This document shows positions 17,900 to 28,153 of a DNA stretch of 64,000 bases, one piece after another. Where the stretch lies: assembly GCF_023380245.1 (NCBI RefSeq), contig NZ_CP093365.1:930001-994000 (forward strand), written 5' to 3'. This DNA comes from Bombilactobacillus thymidiniphilus. GTDB lineage: Bacteria; Bacillota; Bacilli; Lactobacillales; Lactobacillaceae. The first letter of the stretch is position 1. Each line of letters begins with the position of its first letter. Position numbers and translations under genes: made by a program. The notes below the pieces were generated by a model. It did not search any database, was not told the origin of the DNA, and was given only the letters and a program-made list of their open reading frames with translations.

Positions 17900-18607
17900 A
17901 TGGGTTTACATTTACCTCTTAGTGAAATTATTATTCGGTTGTTATTGGCGGTTTTTTGTGCGGGTTTAATTGGTTATAATCGCCAACAACGTAATCATTC
18001 GGCTGGCGTGCGGACACATATTTTGGTTTGTGTGGGTGCTTGTATTATTGCCATGATTCAAAAAGAAATTGGCTTTGATGCGTTGAATGTGGCTGCTAGA
18101 TATCCTCATTATGCCGGAGTTTTACGAGCAGATAATGCACGTTTAATTGCTCAAGTAGTCAGTGGCGTCGGCTTTTTGGGTGCGGGTACAATTTTAGTGC
18201 ATCATCATGTGGTACGCGGTTTGACGACAGCAGCCAGTTTATGGACGGTGGCTGGTTTGGGCCTAGCCGTTGGTATGGGTAATTACGAAATTGCTGTTGC
18301 TGGAACGGTGGTCATTTTTCTAGTTTTAACAGCTTTAAAGCGGATTTTTCATATTGTGCCTGTGAAAAAAATTATGATTGAATATCGCCATAAAAAAGAA
18401 ACTAAAGAATTTATTCAAAAATATTTTGATATGCATAATATCACAGTGAGAGATGTAAACTTTAACGTCAGCAATAGTGATACTGATAATCGGATTTACA
18501 CTAATATTTATGAAATTGAAATCCCTAATAAATTGAATTATGCCAATATCATTGAAGATATTTCTATGAATAAGAATGTCATGGCGATTAAAATGATCAG
18601 TGTTTAG
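17900..18607 (+). CDS. MgtC/SapB-family membrane protein
   Basis: A 235-aa protein with the MgtC family core: LLLAVFCAGLIGYNRQQRNHSAGVRTHILVCVGAC, then the conserved GVGFLGAGTI and GLTTAASLWTVAGLGLAVGMGNY segments, about five membrane helices and a soluble ACT-like C-terminal domain. The family is linked to magnesium limitation and acid tolerance, and in some pathogens inhibits the F-type ATP synthase. The start is the ATG at 17900 after AAAAGGAG; the frame extends upstream to 17831 without a ribosome site. Confidence 0.85.
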   Translation: MGLHLPLSEIIIRLLLAVFCAGLIGYNRQQRNHSAGVRTHILVCVGACIIAMIQKEIGFDALNVAARYPHYAGVLRADNARLIAQVVSGVGFLGAGTILVHHHVVRGLTTAASLWTVAGLGLAVGMGNYEIAVAGTVVIFLVLTALKRIFHIVPVKKIMIEYRHKKETKEFIQKYFDMHNITVRDVNFNVSNSDTDNRIYTNIYEIEIPNKLNYANIIEDISMNKNVMAIKMISV

Positions 18608-18673
18608 CTGAGCTATTTAGTTGTGTTATTTCTCTAGCGAGTGGTTTACTCAATAAAAGAGGAGATGACACCC

Positions 18674-18892
18674 ATGAAGGAAGTTCAAGTTCAACAAATT
18701 GGTCAACGGCTATTTTTAGAGTTACCTGCAGATGGTTCTTTTACAGTGGAACAGCAATGGTTGTTGATCCCACAAGCTGGTAACAATTACTTATTGATGA
18801 AAAAAACAGCAAATCCTTATCTCAACCCCAATTTTCAGAAGCAGTATGTGCCTGAAGAGTGGGGTGATTTTGATTTCTTTGAGGTGGAGTGA
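18674..18892 (+). CDS. MazE/PemI-like antitoxin
   Basis: A 72-aa acidic protein with a short N-terminal beta-rich part (VQVQQIGQRLFLELP) as in AbrB/MazE-type or PemI-type antitoxins, and an acidic aromatic C-terminus (WGDFDFFEVE) suited to wrap the toxin. The start is taken at the ATG at 18674 behind GAGGAG; an in-frame ATG at 18665 overlaps the ribosome site. Its stop overlaps the ATG of the toxin gene, the usual arrangement of such pairs. Function rests on this context. Confidence 0.7.
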   Translation: MKEVQVQQIGQRLFLELPADGSFTVEQQWLLIPQAGNNYLLMKKTANPYLNPNFQKQYVPEEWGDFDFFEVE

Positions 18893-19239
18893 TGGATTCT
18901 AGTCGTGTCCGCCAACGCGATTTGGTCTGGGTAGATTTTGATCCTCACCGAGGTCGCGAAATAAAAAAACGACGTCCCGCGTTGATTTTGAGTAGTGATG
19001 CTTTCATTGCTGACACGGGTTTTATTATTGTGGCACCAATAACTTCGACAATTCGTCAAAAACACGGTTTTTTTGACTTGGTTGGCTACCATACAGCTGG
19101 TCAAGTCGTTGCTCGGCAGATTTATTCCTTTGATATTACAGCCGATTCCAAACGGCACGTCGAGTTCATTGAACGGATGCGTTACGCTGATTTTTATAGC
19201 GTAGCACAGCTGATTGCCTTTGATTTTGGTTTTATGTAA
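18892..19239 (+). CDS. MazF/PemK-family mRNA interferase toxin
   Basis: A 115-aa PemK/MazF-fold protein. Family landmarks are RQRDLVWVDFDPHRGREIKKRRPALILS, the (G)RRPALIL core that carries the catalytic Arg, and the conserved APITSTI strand with its catalytic Thr/Ser region. Such toxins cleave single-stranded RNA at short sequences, and this one would be neutralised by the preceding small protein. Start and antitoxin stop overlap (TGATG), with GAGGTGGAG as ribosome site. Confidence 0.87.
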   Translation: MDSSRVRQRDLVWVDFDPHRGREIKKRRPALILSSDAFIADTGFIIVAPITSTIRQKHGFFDLVGYHTAGQVVARQIYSFDITADSKRHVEFIERMRYADFYSVAQLIAFDFGFM

Positions 19240-19362
19240 ACAGCTTCTTCTGATTTTGTAAGCGATTTATTTGACGATAATTCATTTAATATTGTACGAT
19301 GCGCTCGTCAATAGTGAAACAATTCTCAATAATGCAAATTGATTTATGAGGAGATAGATATT

Positions 19363-22300
19363 ATGCCAAGTAAAAATAAAGTTTTACTAACAATGGGTGT
19401 TACGTTATTTTCAACTACCTTGTGGTTATCAATGAATGACAACAAAGTAGCTGCCGACAGCGTTGACAATCCACAAGTTGAGACTGCTGAAAATTCTGCA
19501 ACTAGTCAATCAGAATCAAAAACGCCTCTATCAAGTCAGACGGATGTCCAACAACCAGCAACAACGCCAGTTGCTAGTCAACAGGCGTTAGCTTCCTCAG
19601 CCGACTCGTCCACGGTAAATACAAATACTAATCAAAATAGCACTAGTCCAGCTACTAATAGCAATGCTGACAGCACAACAGCTAGTAACAATATTACAAC
19701 ACCGACTACTGATAATTTAGTTGCTAATAAAGCCACGGATCCTAGTGATAGCGCAACAGTTGCCCCTCAGCAACCAACAATTACTAATTTAGATAGTACC
19801 GTAACGCATGTTACCAATAGCCAAGAGTTTAAAACAGCTTTGAACAATCAGGATATCAATACGATTTATATTGATAATGATATTACGATGAGTGGTTCAG
19901 GTATCTTATCAACCCCCGCGCGTAATTTAACGATTCAATCAACTGCCGGAAATCACTTTTATATTGATTTTAAAGGTACTTATGTTCAATTATCTAGCGC
20001 AGTGGATAATCCGATAGTGACTTATCGTGATTTAGATTTATACGGGACTTCTTATTGGGGAATTGCGCAAACCGGAAATATTGGTGCAGCAACGATTATT
20101 TTAGATAATATTAGCTACACTGGTTCGCAGATGATTTATGCTGGTAATAATCAAACTTTCATTATGCAAGGTCATGTTACTTCTAATTCAGTACCGACTT
20201 ATGTAAGTCCATCAGATAATGCTTCCAATGTGACAGACGATAATTCCCAACAAGTTTTTGAAATTGGAAATGGTGGGAAAGTTATCTTTGATGAAAATTC
20301 CGTTTTTGAAGGTACTACAGACCGTGATAATGTAATTTATATTTCTGGTGCCGGCAGTGTAGATATTAGAAAAGGTGCACAAGTTACTTTTAATCCGCAT
20401 TCTCATGGTAATCTTGCCCAAAATACTTGGAGTAGTGGAGGAGGTATTTATTTAGCGGGTACAGGTAAAGTAACTTTAGAAACCGGGTCCACGTTAAATA
20501 TTAATATTACTGGTTCCGGTAATGATACGGCTAATGCCATTTATATGGCAAGTTCTGGGTCAAGTTTAACTGTTAATGATGGTGCTACGCTTAATGTTAC
20601 AACAAACGGCAATATTAAAAGTACTAATGGCGATAACGCAATTACTGTTGGTGGTACTTTTACTACTGGCAAAAACTCGGTAATTAATATTATTGGCGAT
20701 GATATGGGTACTTACAGTGGTAGTTTGGTGGCCTTGACGGGTTCTAATGCCGCACTAAAAATTACTGGTAGTCAATTTAAAGTTGCTTTGAATGATACGA
20801 CCGGAAGTGGTTCGGGAACTGGCAATATTAAGTTATTGAATTTGACTAATGGTGCTCATATTACTACCGATAATCCTGAGGACTTTGTCCTAGATGCCGG
20901 TAAAAATACGACAGCTAGCTTAATTTCTAGCGGTGTAATCTTGACTTTATCGACAGTTAGTTATGTTTTTACTGATTCGGAAAATAAAGATAAATCAGAT
21001 CCTTTAAAGAAAATCAATTTACAAATTGGTAATGACAATACGGTGGTGCCGATCACTGATGATAACATTGAAGGTATTGATCAAGACACTGAACAAGCTG
21101 TTACAGCAGATTTAGATAGCAAGAATCCACGGCGTATTGAATTTGTCGCTGCTGGTGATTTCGTAGATATCGTTAATGGCAGTGTCACAGCACATAAAAA
21201 CACCGACGGTTCATGGGATATTTCTGGTAAAACTTCTGTTGGTGATGCTTATTTATCTGTGAGTTCAGTGGTTAATGGTAATACCACTACGATTGAAGGT
21301 ACGTTAGATAGTCCGTATTGGCGTGAACAACAAGATGGTAATATCGTGAAATACTTTGCCAAATCTGATGATAATGGCAACTTCAACTTCACCATTAGTG
21401 CTGATCAAGCTAACCAAATGGGTACAGATCCTACTGTCTCCATTACCGCTACGAAAGATTTTGTCTACAGTGATCCAATTCAAATTAATTTGGAACAGGC
21501 AGTCTTTAATCAAGATAAAAATGCAGCTGTGACAACTTTACAAACCACACTTGCTAACGCTAATGACAAAATCAATGGTATGAATGTATCCCATGATGCT
21601 CAACAGCAGTTAAAACAAGAGGCACAAGAAGCTTATAATGATGCAATTAACGCTTTAAATTCTGCCACAACACAAGATGATTTGACGACTGCCACTAACG
21701 ACGGTGTGACAAATATTAACACAGTTGTGCAATCTGGCTTGGGTCAAGCATTATCTGGCGCACAAACAGATGCTTTAAATGGTTTGCAAAATGTTGCTAC
21801 TAGTGCCAAACAATCAATCTCCGGCATGAATTTAACTAATGAGCAGAAAAAAGATTTTGATAATCAAATTCAAACAGCTTATGAGCGAGCTGCAGCTAAC
21901 ATCAATAGTGCTACAACGGTAGAAGATGCCACTAAAGCACAAGATCAAGGAATTTCAAATATTGATGATATTTTGCAGACCGCTAATAAGCAACATACTT
22001 TAGGAGAGGCACAATCTGATGCTTTAAATGCTTTGCAGACGGCAGTTAACACGGCTAATCAAACTATTGATAATATGAGTTTGTCACAAGAACAAGAAGA
22101 CCAATTTAAACAAAGCGTTAAAGATAAATATGATGCTGCTGTTACAAATGTGAATAATGCGACTAGTGTTGATGGAGCTTCAGCGGCGCGTGATTTAGGA
22201 ATTAGTGATATTAATGGTGTTGTTATAGATGCTACTAATTCTGATTTGGCACAAGCTAAAACCGATGCCACGCAAGCTCTGCAAAATGCGGTCAATTCGG

Positions 22301-25300
22301 CTAAGCAAGTTATTGATAACACAAATAGTTTGACTCAGGCACAAAAAGATACTTTGAATCAACAAGTGCAAGATGCTTATAATACAGCAGCTGATAATGT
22401 GAAAAATGCAACTTCGCCTGCCAGTGTGCAATCGGCTTCGTCTGCGGGGGTCACTAACATTAATAGTATTGCTAATCAGGCAGTCAGTGATGATTTGTCA
22501 CAATCTCAATCTGATGCCAATGCTGCTTTAGAATCTGCAGCCAATAAAGCAATCACTAACATTCAAGGTATGAATTTGGATGATGATACTAAAGCTGGTT
22601 TAGTTCAGCAAGTTAATTCTGCTTTAACGACTGCTAAAACGTCGGTTAATGACGCTACTTCCTCGACAGAGGTTGCTGTTGCACGTGATACAGGTGTTAA
22701 TAATATCAATAATGTGCAACAAAAAGGTACTCAGCAAGTTTTGCAAGCTAATAAAAATAAAACCAATTCTGAGTTAGCTGATGCAGCTGCAACTGCTAAA
22801 AGTAATATTGACAGTATGGGTCTTTCAGCTGAAGATACAGAAGATCTCCAAAATCAAATCAATGCTGCTTTGCAAGATGCGCAAAATAATGTTAATAATG
22901 CAAATAGTGAGTCTGAGGTAACGACTGCGCAAACAGCTGGCAAATTAGCAATGCAAAAGGTTAATGCCAATGCTGCTTTGCAACAAGCTGCTAACAAGGC
23001 TAATACCGCAATTGATGCTACTGATCTTTCTGCTACTGCTAAAAATGATTTGAAACAACAAGTCAGCGATAAATTAGTTGCTGATAAATCAAATATTAAT
23101 AATGCTGACACATCTGAAGCCGTCACTAACGCACAAGATAATGGTGTTGCAGATATTAAAAGTGTGCAAACTGATGCTGGCAACCAAGAACAAGCGCTCA
23201 CGCAAGCTAAAAACGATGCTAATAATGCTTTACAGCAAGCTGTGGATAATACTATTGCAAAGATTAACCAATCCGACTTGCCAGAAAGTGATAAAACCAA
23301 CTATGTTAATCAAGTCAATGATGCTTTAGATACAGCGAAAAATAATGTTAATACGGCGACAAGTACTGACGACGTCACCTCTGCCCAAACAGCTGGTGAG
23401 CTTAATATTCAAAAGTTGAGCGCAAATACTTCACTGCAACAAGCTGCTGATAAGGCGAGTGCAGCAATTGATGCCACTGATCTTTCCGATGAGGTTAAGA
23501 CTGACCTTAAACAACAAGTTGCTGATAAGTTGAGCGATGCTAAAACGAATGTCGAGAATGCTACAACAACTGACGATATTAATAATGCGCAAACAGCCGG
23601 CGAACTTAATATTCAAAAAGTGAGTGCTAACGCTGCATTACAGCAGGCTGCTACTGAAGCTCAAAATTCCATTGATCAGACTGAATTATCAGACACAGAT
23701 AAAAATAATTTGAAATCTCAAGTTGATAGTGCTTTGACTACAGCACAAGGAAAAGTCAATTCTGCCACAACTTCTGCTGATGTTACGACAGAACAAAACA
23801 CTGGTACAAACAATATTAATGACGTTAAAACTAGTGCTGCTAATCAGAATGGTTCTCTGCAAACCGCGCAAAATAACGCCGATACTGCTTTAGATAATAA
23901 AGCGCAATCTGCTAAAGACGCTATCAATGCGACTGATTTATCTGCCGATGATAAACAAGCTTTGCTTGATCAAGTAGATTCTGCTGTGACGACTGCTAAG
24001 AATAATATAGCTGCAGCCACGACACCAGAAGCAGTTACAGACGCTCAAAATACCGGCGAACTTAATATTCAAAAAGTGAGTGCTAACGCTGCATTAGAGC
24101 AGGCTGCTACTGAAGCTAAAAATTCCATTGATCAGACTGAATTGTCGGACGCCGATAAAAATAATTTGAAATCTCAAGTTGATAGTGCTTTGACTACAGC
24201 ACAAGGAAAAGTCAATTCTGCCACAACTTCTGCTGATGTTACGACAGAACAAAACACTGGTACAAACAATATTAATGACGTTAAAACTAGTGCTGCTAAT
24301 CAGAATGGTGCCCTGCAAACCGCGCAAAATAACGCCGATACTGCTTTAGATAGTAAAGCGCAATCTGCTAAAGACGCTATCAATGCAACTGATTTATCTG
24401 CCGATGATAAACAAGCTTTGCTTGATCAAGTAGATTCTGCTGTGACGACTGCTAAGAATAATATAGCTGCAGCCACGACACCAGAAGCAGTTACAGACGC
24501 TCAAAATACCGGCGAACTTAATATTCAAAAAGTTAACGCTAACGCTGCTTTACAGCAAGCCGCTACTGAAGCTAAAAATTCCATTGATCAGACTGAATTA
24601 TCAGACACAGATAAAAATAATTTGAAATCTCAAGTTGATAGTGCTTTGACTACAGCACAAGGAAAAGTCAATTCTGCCACAACTTCTGCTGATGTTACGA
24701 CAGAACAAAACACTGGGACAAACAATATTAATGACGTTAAAACTAGTGCTGCTAATCAGAATGGTGCCCTGCAAACCGCGCAAAATAACGCCGATACTGC
24801 TTTAGATAGTAAAGCGCAATCTGCTAAAGACGCTATCAATGCGACTGATTTATCTGCCGATGATAAACAAGCTTTGCTTGATCAAGTAGATTCTGCTGTG
24901 ACGACTGCTAAGAATAATATAGCTGCAGCCACGACACCAGAAGCAGTTACAGACGCTCAAAATACCGGCGAACTTAATATTCAAAAAGTTAACGCTAACG
25001 CTGCATTACAGCAGGCTGCTCAACAAGCTGATGCAGATATTGACCAAACGAGTCTTTCCGAAGCAGCTAAGTCAGAATTAAAAGGGCAAGTTAATGATAA
25101 ATTAAGTTCTGCCAAAGCAGCTGTTAATAGTGCAAGCACTAATAGTGCCATAACAGACGCAAAAAATGATGGTGTTTCAAATATTGAAAGTGTACAAAAC
25201 ACTGCGCATAACCAAGATAAAGCTTTATCAGATTCTAAAACAACAGCTAATAATAATTTGACCCAAGCAGCTGACAATGCCAAAAATGCAGTTAATGCCT

Positions 25301-27813
25301 TGAATTTGTCTGAAGATGTCAAAACAGATCTCATTGATCAGATTAATTCGGCTTTGTCCACCGCTCAAACAAATGTTAATAACGCAACTAGTCCTGACGA
25401 TGTTAATAATGCGCAAACAGCTGGCGAATTGGCAATGCAAAAAGTTAATGCTAACGCTTCCTTGCAACAAACAGCTGACGATGCTACAAATGCAATTGAT
25501 GCAACCGATCTTTCCGATGCTGATAAAACTGACCTCAAACAGCAAGTCGCGGATAAATTAAGTGACGCAAAAACATCTGTTGATCATGCTACAACGTCTG
25601 AAGCCGTCACAAATGCACAAACAGCTGGCAATTTAAGTATTGATAAAATCAAGGCCAATGCTACTTTACAGCAAGATGCTAAGCAGGTTGACGACTCAAT
25701 TGACCAAACGACTTTGTCGAATTCTGATAAAGCTGATTTGAAAAATCAAGTCGAACAAGCTTTAACTAACGCGCAAAATCAAGTTGCAAGCGCTATCGAT
25801 TCTGATGCTGTCAATACGGCTCAAGCAGCTGGTTCTGCTAAGATTACCAATATTCAAAACGATGCTGATAAGCAAAACTTAGAGCAAGCTCAAGCTGGGG
25901 CTAACGCTGCTTTACAGCAAGCTTATAATAATGCTAACGCGGTAATTGATAATTTGGCTATCTCGTCTGTCGATAAAGCCGCCGCTCGCCAAAAGCTTCA
26001 AAATCAATATAAAGGTGCAAAAGCAAATATTGATCATGCAACAACGTCGACAGAAGCACAAGTAGCAGGTCAAGCTGGTGCACAACAAGTGCAAGAAGTT
26101 GTTTCTTTGAATCAAGATAATAATAATTTAGATCAAGCTAAAACTGATGCTCATCAGCAATTGGATTCTGCTTTAGCAGCCGCTAATTCAGCTATTAGTG
26201 GTCTGCCATTATCGGCGACTGATAAGCAAAGTTTGCGTGATCAAGTACAAAATGCCTACCAAAATGCACTCAATAATGTGCAAAACGCTACCACTGCAAC
26301 TGCTGCTAATACTGCTGCTAATAACGGGGTTGTTGCCATCAATGAAGCTGTGACCCAAGCAACTACAAATAATGATTTGGCTTCTGCCCAACAAGCAGCA
26401 CTTTCTGGCTTGGATAATGCTAAGACGACAGCTAATCAACGGATTAACGCTCTCAATGTTCCCGACAGTAAGAAGAAAACTTTGCGCGATCAAGTCAATA
26501 GTGCTTATACCGCTGCTAAAGATCAGATTAATGCTGCTACTACGTCTGCTGATGCCATGGCTGCTGGCTTGTCTGGTAATTCTGCCTTGGATGCGATTGC
26601 TAATAGTATTAAGGGTTCTGATATTGATCAAGCTAAGCAAGATGCTTTGAACAGCTTAGCTAATACGCAAAATAATGTGAACGCAATTATTGATAACTCG
26701 AACTTATCGTCTGAAGCTGTGACTGCTTTGAAACAACGAGTGAAAGATGAATTTGCTAAAGCTTCCACTAATGTGAACAATGCTACAACGCAAGATGGTG
26801 TTGGTTCAGCGGCTAACGTCGGCATTTCCAATATGAATGGTTTGCTCACTGATCAGCTGTCTGATGGTGATTTAGCTGATGTTCAAGCTATGGTGCAACA
26901 AGCTTTGGCTGCTGCTAAAAAACAAGCTATGGATCAAGTTGCTGGTTTGAATGGTTCCACTGCTGATAAGCAAGCTTTGGAAACTAAAATTACTCAAGCT
27001 TACAATGATGCTTTAAATAATATTACTAGTGCGCCAACTAATTCAGCAGCAATTGCAGCTGCGATTAATGGCATTGATGATATCAATGCGAATATTACTG
27101 ATTACCAAAATCAGCACCCTAGCGTACCAGCTTCGACTAATTCACAACCTGGTCAATTAACTGACAGCCAACAAGCAATCTTGCTAGCTGCTGGCGATGG
27201 TGGAAATTTTGTTCAGATTTATGATCAAGATGGTCAACCGATGGCTTCTGATACGTTTTTGACAAGTGGTTCTTGGTTCTATATTGATAAGAAAGTTAGC
27301 GTTAATGGTGAAGACTTCTATCGAATTTCACCACACCAATTTGTTAAAGCTAGTGATATTCAGCAAAAGATGGATGCTATGGGTACGTTGATGATTGCGC
27401 CTGAAAGTCAAGCTTCTATTTATGACGCTAATGGTCAGTTGACTGCTACAGTGGTGCCGGCTGGTTCGCAATGGATTGTTACAGATAAAAAGAAGTTGGT
27501 GGACGGTCAAGTGTTGTATCAAATTGGTGATAACCAATATGTTCATGCAGAAGATATTGCTGCTACATTAGTTCATAAAACTGATCATATGAATGATATC
27601 GGTGCTAATCATGCTGTGATGATCACTACAGCACCTCAAGCTAGCTTGTATCAATTGAACTACGCTACTGGTGCTATGGCTAAGATTAGTAATTGGGTCT
27701 TGCCAGCAGGTACGAGTTGGCAAGTTGGTGTGACTGTGCAAATTTCTGGTCAAACTTATTATCGAGTATCGACTAATGCATGGGTTAAATCAATTGATGG
27801 TTTACTGAATTAA
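19363..27813 (+). CDS. Giant surface adhesin: pectate-lyase-like domain, about 24 DUF1542 repeats, three SLAP domains
   Basis: Secreted protein of 2816 aa. The ATG at 19363 lies nine bases after GAGGAG. A signal peptide ends near VAAD (about residue 30), and a Ser/Thr/Asn-rich stretch runs to about 140. Residues about 145-540 form a pectate-lyase-like adhesive beta-helix (NSQEFKTALNNQDINTIYID onward). About 24 helical DUF1542 repeats of 68-84 aa fill roughly 715-2590, and three SLAP domains close the protein (about 2605-2816, the last ending YRVSTNAWVKS). There is no LPXTG, so attachment is probably non-covalent through the SLAP domains. The repeat stalk resembles that of giant adhesins such as staphylococcal Ebh. 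Confidence 0.88.
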   Translation: MPSKNKVLLTMGVTLFSTTLWLSMNDNKVAADSVDNPQVETAENSATSQSESKTPLSSQTDVQQPATTPVASQQALASSADSSTVNTNTNQNSTSPATNSNADSTTASNNITTPTTDNLVANKATDPSDSATVAPQQPTITNLDSTVTHVTNSQEFKTALNNQDINTIYIDNDITMSGSGILSTPARNLTIQSTAGNHFYIDFKGTYVQLSSAVDNPIVTYRDLDLYGTSYWGIAQTGNIGAATIILDNISYTGSQMIYAGNNQTFIMQGHVTSNSVPTYVSPSDNASNVTDDNSQQVFEIGNGGKVIFDENSVFEGTTDRDNVIYISGAGSVDIRKGAQVTFNPHSHGNLAQNTWSSGGGIYLAGTGKVTLETGSTLNINITGSGNDTANAIYMASSGSSLTVNDGATLNVTTNGNIKSTNGDNAITVGGTFTTGKNSVINIIGDDMGTYSGSLVALTGSNAALKITGSQFKVALNDTTGSGSGTGNIKLLNLTNGAHITTDNPEDFVLDAGKNTTASLISSGVILTLSTVSYVFTDSENKDKSDPLKKINLQIGNDNTVVPITDDNIEGIDQDTEQAVTADLDSKNPRRIEFVAAGDFVDIVNGSVTAHKNTDGSWDISGKTSVGDAYLSVSSVVNGNTTTIEGTLDSPYWREQQDGNIVKYFAKSDDNGNFNFTISADQANQMGTDPTVSITATKDFVYSDPIQINLEQAVFNQDKNAAVTTLQTTLANANDKINGMNVSHDAQQQLKQEAQEAYNDAINALNSATTQDDLTTATNDGVTNINTVVQSGLGQALSGAQTDALNGLQNVATSAKQSISGMNLTNEQKKDFDNQIQTAYERAAANINSATTVEDATKAQDQGISNIDDILQTANKQHTLGEAQSDALNALQTAVNTANQTIDNMSLSQEQEDQFKQSVKDKYDAAVTNVNNATSVDGASAARDLGISDINGVVIDATNSDLAQAKTDATQALQNAVNSAKQVIDNTNSLTQAQKDTLNQQVQDAYNTAADNVKNATSPASVQSASSAGVTNINSIANQAVSDDLSQSQSDANAALESAANKAITNIQGMNLDDDTKAGLVQQVNSALTTAKTSVNDATSSTEVAVARDTGVNNINNVQQKGTQQVLQANKNKTNSELADAAATAKSNIDSMGLSAEDTEDLQNQINAALQDAQNNVNNANSESEVTTAQTAGKLAMQKVNANAALQQAANKANTAIDATDLSATAKNDLKQQVSDKLVADKSNINNADTSEAVTNAQDNGVADIKSVQTDAGNQEQALTQAKNDANNALQQAVDNTIAKINQSDLPESDKTNYVNQVNDALDTAKNNVNTATSTDDVTSAQTAGELNIQKLSANTSLQQAADKASAAIDATDLSDEVKTDLKQQVADKLSDAKTNVENATTTDDINNAQTAGELNIQKVSANAALQQAATEAQNSIDQTELSDTDKNNLKSQVDSALTTAQGKVNSATTSADVTTEQNTGTNNINDVKTSAANQNGSLQTAQNNADTALDNKAQSAKDAINATDLSADDKQALLDQVDSAVTTAKNNIAAATTPEAVTDAQNTGELNIQKVSANAALEQAATEAKNSIDQTELSDADKNNLKSQVDSALTTAQGKVNSATTSADVTTEQNTGTNNINDVKTSAANQNGALQTAQNNADTALDSKAQSAKDAINATDLSADDKQALLDQVDSAVTTAKNNIAAATTPEAVTDAQNTGELNIQKVNANAALQQAATEAKNSIDQTELSDTDKNNLKSQVDSALTTAQGKVNSATTSADVTTEQNTGTNNINDVKTSAANQNGALQTAQNNADTALDSKAQSAKDAINATDLSADDKQALLDQVDSAVTTAKNNIAAATTPEAVTDAQNTGELNIQKVNANAALQQAAQQADADIDQTSLSEAAKSELKGQVNDKLSSAKAAVNSASTNSAITDAKNDGVSNIESVQNTAHNQDKALSDSKTTANNNLTQAADNAKNAVNALNLSEDVKTDLIDQINSALSTAQTNVNNATSPDDVNNAQTAGELAMQKVNANASLQQTADDATNAIDATDLSDADKTDLKQQVADKLSDAKTSVDHATTSEAVTNAQTAGNLSIDKIKANATLQQDAKQVDDSIDQTTLSNSDKADLKNQVEQALTNAQNQVASAIDSDAVNTAQAAGSAKITNIQNDADKQNLEQAQAGANAALQQAYNNANAVIDNLAISSVDKAAARQKLQNQYKGAKANIDHATTSTEAQVAGQAGAQQVQEVVSLNQDNNNLDQAKTDAHQQLDSALAAANSAISGLPLSATDKQSLRDQVQNAYQNALNNVQNATTATAANTAANNGVVAINEAVTQATTNNDLASAQQAALSGLDNAKTTANQRINALNVPDSKKKTLRDQVNSAYTAAKDQINAATTSADAMAAGLSGNSALDAIANSIKGSDIDQAKQDALNSLANTQNNVNAIIDNSNLSSEAVTALKQRVKDEFAKASTNVNNATTQDGVGSAANVGISNMNGLLTDQLSDGDLADVQAMVQQALAAAKKQAMDQVAGLNGSTADKQALETKITQAYNDALNNITSAPTNSAAIAAAINGIDDINANITDYQNQHPSVPASTNSQPGQLTDSQQAILLAAGDGGNFVQIYDQDGQPMASDTFLTSGSWFYIDKKVSVNGEDFYRISPHQFVKASDIQQKMDAMGTLMIAPESQASIYDANGQLTATVVPAGSQWIVTDKKKLVDGQVLYQIGDNQYVHAEDIAATLVHKTDHMNDIGANHAVMITTAPQASLYQLNYATGAMAKISNWVLPAGTSWQVGVTVQISGQTYYRVSTNAWVKSIDGLLN
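23605..24972 (+). repeat. 456-bp tandem super-repeat, three copies, inside the giant adhesin
   Basis: Copies start at 23605, 24061 and 24517, exactly 456 bp apart, and are nearly identical in DNA. Each encodes a pair of DUF1542 repeats (152 aa). Adjacent repeats outside the block are far more diverged, pointing to recent unequal recombination. Confidence 0.93.
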
Positions 27814-27821
27814 ATTACGCA

Positions 27822-27857
27822 AAAAACCAAATTGTTTTGCAAAGCAATTTGGTTTTT
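27822..27857 (+). terminator. Terminator of the giant adhesin gene
   Basis: AAAAACCAAATTG pairs perfectly with CAATTTGGTTTTT, nine bases after the stop codon. Confidence 0.9.
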
Positions 27858-28153
27858 GTACATAAAGTTAATGTGCTATTTTAGTTATTTTTTGGTTTTG
27901 TGTGGGCAATTTACTTTAAATAATTTATATAGTGAAATAATAAACATACCCGTTTTTGTGTAGTATAATAGCGATGAGGTGATACATTAGGATTCTTTTT
28001 TGACTCTCAATGATATCTTATTTATTACCATAAATCTGTATGGACATAATATAGATATCATTGTTTATCTCGTGTCATAACCATAGTATTCTCTTAAATA
28101 ATTATAACTAATATATGTTTTACGATATTGCATACGATCATTGGGGAGATATT
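27858..28153 (+). promoter_or_regulatory. Leader region of the BspA/WxL-like gene with a perfect inverted repeat
   Basis: No gene here. A TATAAT occurs at 27964-27969 without a convincing -35 box. CAATGATATC (28008-28017) is matched perfectly by GATATCATTG (28054-28063) across 36 bases, which could form a long-looped hairpin in the transcript or be a paired operator. The ribosome site GGGGAG lies before the ATG at 28154. Confidence 0.4.

Noticed and set aside
19800-20900. Enzymatic pectate lyase
   Set aside because: The beta-helix in the giant adhesin resembles adhesive, non-catalytic domains of surface proteins; I see no catalytic residues.
22854-23300. Long antisense open frames opposite the adhesin repeats (up to 148 aa)
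   Set aside because: They mirror the biased codon use of the DUF1542 repeats, recur at the repeat period, and lack ribosome sites.
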